Shown: piece after piece, positions 61,801 through 64,000 of the stretch
How the letters are laid out: each line of letters begins with the position of its first letter
How positions within the stretch are numbered: position 1 is the stretch's first letter
From: Lateolabrax maculatus
Lineage: Eukaryota; Chordata; Actinopteri; Acropomatiformes; Lateolabracidae
NCBI GenBank assembly: GCA_031216445.1
Contig: CM062208.1
Location: forward strand, 7,960,001 to 8,024,000
Direction: 5' to 3'
DNA: 64,000 nucleotides
Notes under the pieces: generated by a model
The model's database searches: none
Told to the model about the DNA's origin: nothing
What the model saw: only the letters and a program-made list of their open reading frames with translations
Made by a program: the position numbers and the translations under genes

Positions 61801-63355
61801 ATGCCTAACATCAACAAGGGTAAAAGTCAGGTCTAGGAAATATCATCCACGAGCAGTTTTCACTCCAACCTGCGGCACTTAACAGCAAGAAAAGCAACAG
61901 AAGCAGCAGCTACAACAGAAGTAGACCCACCGATGTGCACAATCTACAGTCAGAAATACCAGCTGGGCAGGCAATAAGTGACTGTTTGAAGTTTTAATTT
62001 TTCATTTTTATAGCAACTGTTGTGCGTGTTTTTGCCTTTTTATGTTTTATATTTTTGTTAACAAAAGTATATTTTGTTCCAAGTACTGTAAATAGTTCAT
62101 AAGGCTATAAGTTTCATCGTGTGTTCTCTGCCCTCCTTGTGGTTACTTTAGAAAGGAAAGAAAGATGGTTTGTCACAACCACATTTTGTTTTTTTTTCCC
62201 ATGAGATGCTTCACATGAAAAACAAGTATTTAAGACTAACAATCCTGCTTCCTTCCTTCTGCGTCACATTTGTCAGCTTGTCAATCATCAAAGCTTGCTC
62301 TCCCCAGTGCACGCTGTTTTGTCTGCTTGTAATGCTGCGGTTGTACCCACAATGTGACAAATCAGCTGCCATGGGAGTGATGGTAAATCTGGTTAGACAA
62401 GGACATTGATTTCTATTTAGGTCTAAACAACAGCAGTGGGCAGAGCAGGCATCCTACCCCGAGGACTAGAACTGTTAACGCAAAAATGAATTAGCATAAC
62501 AGACCTAATCTTTATTGTACCTCAGTCTTTTTCTATGTTAACATAAAATGTATTAATTTCAAAAAGGGAACCATCAAGATTGGTCTTTAACCCGGTCTAA
62601 AGGCTCCACAGCCATTTCTCCACTGTGAGTCACAGTGAGTCCTTCTTGCCAACGGGCTACATTGTTTGTTACCATGAGACCTGGTGAAGACCTAAGAGTC
62701 CTGTCATCAGAGAGTGAGAGAGGAGGTGGGCGGGACAGCCAGATTGGGAGATGAGTCAAAGGGGTGTCTCTGCACCCGTTGAGTTAGTGAAGACCATAGT
62801 ACCTTTGTGCTTGTCCCGTTTATGCCTTAGTGCCTGAAGGGGTCTTATTCTGGCTAGGGCCTGCTCACGCTGGTTCATAAAAATGGGACCAGGAAAAACA
62901 AGGGGGCCTGGGGGAGAAAGAAACTTTCACATGCATGCACAATGCTCACAAATGGGAAAGAACACATGATAATACTACACCACAACAATACAAACTAACA
63001 GAAAAATCATAAAAGACACAAGCAAGGGGGAAGTCACCAAGGCACAACACCCAAGCTCACAAAGCACCTCAAACTTATTCAGAACTTCACCCTATTCGTT
63101 TATGAGAGGTAAAACCATCTCACTCTTCATGTGCCTATGTTTAATTGTCTATCACAGGAATCTTAACTTTAGAAAGCCCAAAAAACAAAACAAAAACAGC
63201 CCTTCCCTAAACATAGTCCCATTCTGTTTAGCCCTAAACCATACCTCTGCCCTCCTCCAGTCTGTGCCGGCGGTTGATCCTCTGTCGTTTCTCCTCCTGA
63301 CGGATCTGAATGTGCTCCTCGATGTTCACTCCTGGAGGGGGAGGGACAGGCACAG
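24464..63355 (-). CDS. mycbp2: MYCBP2 (PAM/Highwire/RPM-1 family) E3 ubiquitin ligase, C-terminal ~3,920 residues (5' end outside window)
   Basis: Giant neuronal E3 ligase (human about 4,640-4,678 residues) that limits axon and synapse growth, acts with FBXO45, and targets DLK and NMNAT2; it attaches ubiquitin to threonine through a RING-Cys relay. I trace 68 coding exons from 63355 (entering with a split codon) down to the stop at 24464; their lengths sum to 11,765 bases and the phases join throughout with no stop, a strong internal check. Order of parts: RCC1-like repeats, two PHR domains, filamin-type repeat, SH3-like segment, Ser/Pro-rich exon, DOC/APC10 domain, helical region, zinc-binding segments, RING and tandem-cysteine domain. 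All but two introns are GT-AG. The N-terminal roughly 700 residues are to the right of the window. Exon coordinates are in the block entries. Confidence 0.97.
26310..26480 (+). mobile_element. Possible LINE reverse-transcriptase C-terminal remnant (mycbp2 intron)
   Basis: The plus strand encodes a short stretch with MRLQLYQAVLESLLTYSTTM, resembling the 'LY.(S/A)VLES(I/L)L.Y' segment near the end of fish non-LTR reverse transcriptases. Only about 45 codons are recognisable and no other LINE part is seen. It lies in the intron between mycbp2 exons 26753-26856 and 26016-26204. Weak. Confidence 0.35.
26753..29170 (-). other. mycbp2: mycbp2 helical region and zinc-binding exons before the RING
   Basis: Exons 29170-28904, 28534-28251, 28096-28000, 27845-27726, 27626-27525, 27434-27306, 27163-27031, 26856-26753. 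The first five encode a largely helical, strongly conserved region (DAYCFELLSMVLALSGSNVG, SDIIHSTEKGDWNKL, RRGESHWWMKGSTPPQIAE, AIAETIIALTKMEEEH). Exon 27434-27306 is Cys/His-rich (MCDNHDDGETAAIILCNMCG, LCTDCDRFLHLHRRTRSH), B-box-like. Exons 27163-27031 and 26856-26753 continue with GCGRTKLFWLMALADSKTMK and a second Cys pair set (CRFCG, CSDPDC). All joins keep frame. Confidence 0.93.
28840..28891. repeat. (TG)n microsatellite beside a mycbp2 splice donor
   Basis: About 26 TG units on the plus strand. On the transcript strand this is a CA tract beginning 12 bases inside the intron after the donor CAG|GTGGGC of the exon ending at 28904. Confidence 0.95.
29260..31105 (-). other. mycbp2: mycbp2 DOC/APC10 domain exons
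   Basis: Exons 31105-30949, 30787-30563, 30399-30334, 29934-29695, 29530-29441, 29340-29260. The DOC (APC10-like) beta-jellyroll is visible in RPAMIGSLTDGSTETFWESG, NASNVSVHVDNSRD, DLDSRHMGWVTSELPGGDH and VIKVELKGPENTLRVRQVKV. DOC domains bind substrates or partners in large ubiquitin ligases. The exon ending at 30949 uses a GC donor (CCAG|GCAAGA); no GT nearby restores the frame. The last two exons carry the acidic linker and KEHMVGIIFSRSKLTNLQKQ. Confidence 0.92.
31399..33606 (-). other. mycbp2: mycbp2 exons between the long Ser/Pro exon and the DOC domain
   Basis: Exons 33606-33437, 33339-33092, 32989-32822, 32493-32336, 32235-32036, 31804-31655, 31559-31399. The first is Gly/Cys-rich (CGRYAGGQGYNSIGHFCGGW, STWYLVCDRCREKYLREKQ) and with the preceding CELCGESHPYPVTYHMRQAH looks zinc-binding. 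Next come PRALPTMEAHQVIRANALF, FQDEMRYLRSTSVPAPYISV, RTVFQRSYSVVASEYDKQHS, SPELSRLISAHGSLSKGERN, NWLLCNVIQTTSLHDILWHF and the acidic EPEDEEDDENKGNKE. All match the human protein closely and join in frame. Confidence 0.92.
33782..35413 (-). other. mycbp2: mycbp2 1.6-kb Ser/Pro-rich exon
   Basis: One exon of 1,632 bases (544 codons), ten times the size of most neighbours. It begins GERGNLMPGARPMSPASKHR and is rich in Ser, Pro, Lys and Arg with many SP/SPK phosphorylation-type motifs, low in predicted order. Conserved islands: RLDPPRERSKSDSYTLDPDT, PLTEPLRGRSTSPKPK, AMSPSVAECARAVFAAFLWH, SLEISSALNMFNIAPHGPDI and the final CELCGESHPYPVTYHMRQAH. In human this part lies around the regions reported to bind MYC and RAE1. 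Its biased codons produce a 347-codon antisense open frame that I consider a shadow. Confidence 0.95.
35662..36364. mobile_element. hAT-like element with 17-bp terminal inverted repeats, 703 bp
   Basis: Left end TAGGGCTGCCACAATTA (35662-35678); right end on the other strand TAGGCCTGTCACAATTA (36348-36364): 15 of 17 identical. Flanking octamers ACTTTGAT (35654-35661) and ACATTGAT (36365-36372) match at 7 of 8, as an 8-bp hAT target duplication. It contains a (TC)n tract near 36138-36161 and a 90-codon frame (35734-36006, +) that I do not recognise; no transposase signature. Located in the mycbp2 intron 35414-38518. Confidence 0.75.
36138..36161. repeat. (TC)n tract inside the hAT-like element
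   Basis: About 12 CT units within the 35662-36364 element. Simple repeat; nothing else seen. Confidence 0.9.
36373..38518. other. mycbp2 intron remainder, nothing recognised
   Basis: Intronic sequence between exons 38710-38519 and 35413-33782, right of the hAT-like element. No exon with fitting splice sites and phase, and no clear repeat, was found. A purine-rich stretch at 37028-37200 is low complexity. Confidence 0.45.
38519..38710 (-). other. mycbp2: mycbp2 candidate cassette exon (64 codons)
   Basis: Acceptor TTTGCAG before 38710 and donor A|GTAAGT after 38519. It encodes GDRLSAILNSIQSGPFLSAA, a Ser run, and SSLVHSPFVFGQSPSQLSQP. Its length (192) is a multiple of three and it begins and ends in the same phase, so skipping joins NNK to GERGN, similar to the human NSKGDRGN form. 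Two human length forms (about 4,640 and 4,678) suggest the same exon is optional there, though shorter. Inference from phase and remembered isoforms. Confidence 0.75.
38711..42260. other. mycbp2 3.5-kb intron with probable repeats
   Basis: No exon with fitting phase is seen. Open frames at 39128-39538 (-) and 39796-40167 (+) resemble no protein I know. The part 39050-40200 reads like an old dispersed repeat but I cannot name it. A transposon-like segment is listed separately at 40752-41319. Confidence 0.45.
40752..41319. mobile_element. Possible DNA transposon remnant with CATTTAC inverted ends, about 570 bp
   Basis: Left side reads TTCCATTTACGCCTTTT (about 40753-40769); the right side, on the other strand, CTCCATTTACACTTGTC (about 41303-41319). 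The two agree at most positions. Such 'CCATTTACACCT' ends are frequent in non-autonomous fish elements. No target duplication was established and no transposase is present. Confidence 0.4.
42261..43878 (-). other. mycbp2: mycbp2 exons after the SH3-like segment
   Basis: Exons 43878-43654, 42602-42470, 42386-42261. They encode GLYKVVKTGPSGHNIRSCPN, LRGIPIGMLVLGNKVKAIGE, NSEGTWVQLDKNSVVEFCES, DEGEAWSLARDRGGNQYLRH and TPPPSPFSVQAFNRAT. A small beta-rich, SH3-like fold is likely, the second of two adjacent ones. Frames and splice sites join cleanly; the match to human MYCBP2 is close from GLYKVVKTG onward, while the first 40 codons (EVRGQSEENVKE...) diverge. Confidence 0.92.
44991..45068 (-). other. 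mycbp2: mycbp2 candidate 26-codon cassette exon
   Basis: Acceptor TTGCTCAG before 45068 and donor CACAG|GTGAGT after 44991. It encodes NVFNASQGVRDIGFLSWTPL plus TIFPPQ in phase 0, length 78, so it can be included or skipped without a frame change. I do not recall it in the main human protein at this position (after LLVPAD). Good splice sites and an open frame support it; expression is untested. Confidence 0.6.
46390..47302 (-). other. mycbp2: mycbp2 SH3-like segment exons
   Basis: Exons 47302-47186 and 46530-46390. They encode VRKFVSKDSAGLRVRSHPSL, QSEQIGIVHVNGTITFIDE, IHNDDGVWLRLNDETVKKYV and MNGYTEAWCLSFNQHLGRSL. The 'GLRVRSHPSL...IG.V..G' pattern is that of SH3-like (SH3_3 type) domains. 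Both are multiples of three and in phase 0. Confidence 0.92.
48513..50136 (-). other. mycbp2: mycbp2 filamin-type repeat exons
   Basis: Exons 50136-49992, 49829-49623, 49099-49044, 48968-48853, 48610-48513. The filamin-like immunoglobulin fold is seen from CGWPATVVVQTKDQYGDVVH through NTDGTYSANWTPGAVGLYTI and HVTIDGIEIDAGLEVEVKDP. The middle exon has a variable Ser/Pro insert (LPGSSSPSSSGPDLTFGGLP). After it, PPKGMIPPGTQMVKP leads to the SH3-like part. Filamin repeats mediate protein contacts. Confidence 0.93.
50332..53048 (-). other. mycbp2: mycbp2 exons between PHR2 and the filamin repeat
   Basis: Exons 53048-52906, 52776-52676, 52574-52356, 52244-52022, 51224-51106, 50896-50809, 50682-50633, 50504-50332. 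They encode YDGDLQSQLLSKANEEDKNC, LFSMLLPLILAYIGPVAASV, YAPPTFNPNQSTDSTTGNQP, WTTIEFDPQCGTAQPEDVLR, KKFSGSTGWPTTVLVLPGNE, CFYGFKCVAVGYEFNPGPDE, KKDLALPIGNELEEDLEIL and HSGILGKGLALSHSPTILEA. The DPQCGTAQPEDVLRL...PGNEVLFSLETAS portion is beta-rich and seems a separate jellyroll. One exon (50682-50633) is only 50 bases long. All phases join. Confidence 0.92.
53130..53896 (-). other. mycbp2: mycbp2 second PHR domain exons
   Basis: Exons 53896-53690, 53600-53463, 53308-53130. The PHR beta-sandwich is plain: NRFTKTSQGRSWNTGNGSPD, AICLTVDKPGVVLVGVCVYG, GGGIHEYELEVLADD, SDIAEIRLDKAVPLK, YAVRLRNYGSRTANGDGGMT and SNGTNQTRGQIPQILYYR. PHR domains are unique to this protein family and a few BTB proteins, and in MYCBP2 bind regulators of neuronal signalling. 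Confidence 0.95.
53897..55001. other. 1.1-kb mycbp2 intron, nothing recognised
   Basis: Intron between exons 55193-55002 and 53896-53690. A short GC-richer patch (about 54290-54480) interrupts AT-rich sequence but shows no splice-flanked frame that fits. The flanking exons join directly as ALGSE-VDGLNSL, as in human, so no exon is expected here. Confidence 0.55.
55002..56913 (-). other. mycbp2: mycbp2 helical exons between PHR1 and PHR2
   Basis: Exons 56913-56721, 56293-56019, 55630-55409, 55193-55002. They encode LLSILHWSWTTLVLGVEELR, LRFVGTCCLRLLRVYICEIF, MDNCLTKLDNDPQGYLSQPL, ACFHSFYPTPALQWACLCDL, SSRLLAAVMSALCNTSVKLT, LLRSLVKQVSTENDSALAHR and HLVSNTCGLLASIVSELTAS. A conserved all-helical spacer with no named enzymatic motif. 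Confidence 0.93.
57036..58528 (-). other. mycbp2: mycbp2 first PHR domain exons
   Basis: Exons 58528-58403, 58167-58040, 57846-57755, 57627-57493, 57328-57245, 57132-57036. PHR1 runs from NRFESHGGGWGYSAHSVEAI and FCADADILLGGLGLFGGRGE through LGPDGGDHETDGDLLAETDV, PVLLQLGWWYVAWARVSGPS, HGQATITTDDGVVFQFKSS and NGTDVNAGQIPQLLYR. The exon ending at 57245 uses a GC donor (ACAG|GCAAGT). The last exon (LPSNDGNASKGKQQTSEPVH, ILKRSFARTVSV) leads into the helical spacer. Confidence 0.94.
59145..63355 (-). other. mycbp2: mycbp2 RCC1-like repeat exons (5'-most in the window)
   Basis: Exons 63355-63245, 62907-62803, 60853-60734, 60558-60477, 60148-60031, 59866-59508, 59317-59145. The first two encode a basic helical linker (NIEEHIQIRQEEKRQRINRR, FMNQREQALARIRPLQALRH). 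RCC1-type blades follow: VQVSCGFHHSVVLMENGDVY, FGYGQHGQLGHGDVNSR, VQVTAGSNHTAVLLMDGQVF, TFGSFSKGQLGRPILDMPYW and ATWIGASGDQTFLRIDEALI. RCC1-like domains act as beta-propeller docking surfaces, and in Highwire relatives as Rab-exchange or partner-binding modules. Upstream exons are outside the window. Confidence 0.92.
60854..62802. other. 1.9-kb mycbp2 intron, nothing recognised
   Basis: Intron between exons 62907-62803 and 60853-60734, which join as KHKDGSSER, as in human. No additional exon or named repeat was recognised. Confidence 0.5.
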
Positions 63356-63770
63356 CTGAAAACACAAAAGGCCCCAGGTACAGGCAGCCCAGACAGGATG
63401 CAGGAGGAGGAGGAGGGAAGACAGAGCAGAGCAGAACAAAACAAGACACACATCAATGAATGATGGAGAGACGTGATGGTGAAGCAGTGACTCTGCACAA
63501 CACAAGAATAAAACAAAGGGTGAGCAACAACAAGTGTGCGAAATACTGCATCCAAGCAAATGCAACAAATGTGTGAAATGTGTGGCATAAGCAGCACGCT
63601 GGCATAGCTCAGAAGGACATATAGCTTGCACACATCCCCACTCAAGTCATTTATTCTGATTAGTTATGGAGGATCCAACATACTGGGAAGCCACTGAAAC
63701 TTGGAATATCACATCACATGTGCACATCTGCATGAGATTTTAACATGCATATGATTTATCAGACTTTGTG
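63356..63770. other. mycbp2 intron at the right side of the window
   Basis: Sequence upstream (in gene sense) of the exon starting at 63355. No further exon with fitting splice sites was found before the window ends; the coding frame simply reads on past the acceptor. Confidence 0.5.
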
Positions 63771-64000
63771 GCTTTAACGGACCTGTGTGTAGGATTTAAG
63801 GAGATCTATTGGCAGAAAGGGAATATAATATTCATAACTATGTTTTTGTTGGTTGAAAATCACCTGAAATTAAGAATCGTTTTCGTTAGATTAGGATGAG
63901 CCCTTCATATCTACCGAGCGGGTCTTCTTCCACAGAGATCACAATTTTGCACCGCCATGTTTCTACAGTAGTCCAGAATGGACAAACCAAAATCTGGCTC
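63771..64000 (+). mobile_element. Common teleost dispersed repeat, cut by the window end
   Basis: Begins TTAACGGACCTGTGTGTAGG (63774 on) followed by GGAATATAATATTCATAACT, AATCACCTGAAATTAAGAAT, GAGCCCTTCATATCTACC, GAGCGGGTCTTCTTCCACAG, ACCGCCATGTTTCTACAGTA and GTCCAGAATGGACAAACCAA. I recognise this order of blocks as a very frequent teleost repeat, probably a non-autonomous DNA transposon with GGTCCAGTGTGTAGGATT-type ends. The other end lies outside the window. Confidence 0.6.

Overview
The window is vertebrate nuclear DNA, almost certainly from a ray-finned fish and probably a percomorph teleost. Genes are split by many GT-AG introns, most of them short. Proteins are close to human orthologues, CA/TG microsatellites are frequent, and several repeats look like teleost DNA transposons (hAT-like 'TAGGGCTGC...' copies). 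I could run no search: gene names rest on recognising protein sequence, and exon edges on splice sites that keep each frame open.

Layout, left to right: kctd12 (-, 1201-2067, single coding exon); acod1/irg1 (+, 4493-7599, 5 coding exons); an ES1/GATD3-like mitochondrial protein gene (-, 8056-10138, 4 exons); cln5 (+, 11019-14155, 4 exons); fbxl3 (-, 17803-20871 coding, 4 coding exons plus an upstream 5' UTR exon); and the 3' part of mycbp2 (-, 24464-63355, 68 proposed coding exons, about 3,920 C-terminal residues). The 5' end of mycbp2 lies beyond the right edge. The order KCTD12-ACOD1-CLN5-FBXL3-MYCBP2 matches human 13q22. The ES1/GATD3-like gene is an extra member here; human GATD3 is on chromosome 21.

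Functionally this is a conserved block rather than an operon. kctd12 encodes a GABA-B receptor auxiliary subunit. acod1 makes itaconate in mitochondria and has a good TATA box. The ES1-like protein is mitochondrial. cln5 is lysosomal. fbxl3 and mycbp2 are both ubiquitin-ligase components (cryptochrome degradation; RING-Cys-relay ligase of neurons). The ES1-like gene and cln5 are divergent and share an 880-bp interval. That interval carries a tandem duplication of about 300 bp and several MiT/TFE (CLEAR-like) E-boxes, the most interesting regulatory structure seen. cln5 and fbxl3 are convergent.

I found no CRISPR array, phage, operon, tRNA/rRNA gene or previously unknown protein system. The points of interest are two GC-AG introns and two frame-neutral candidate cassette exons in mycbp2, transposon remnants (one abutting the cln5 stop codon), and the ES1-cln5 promoter.
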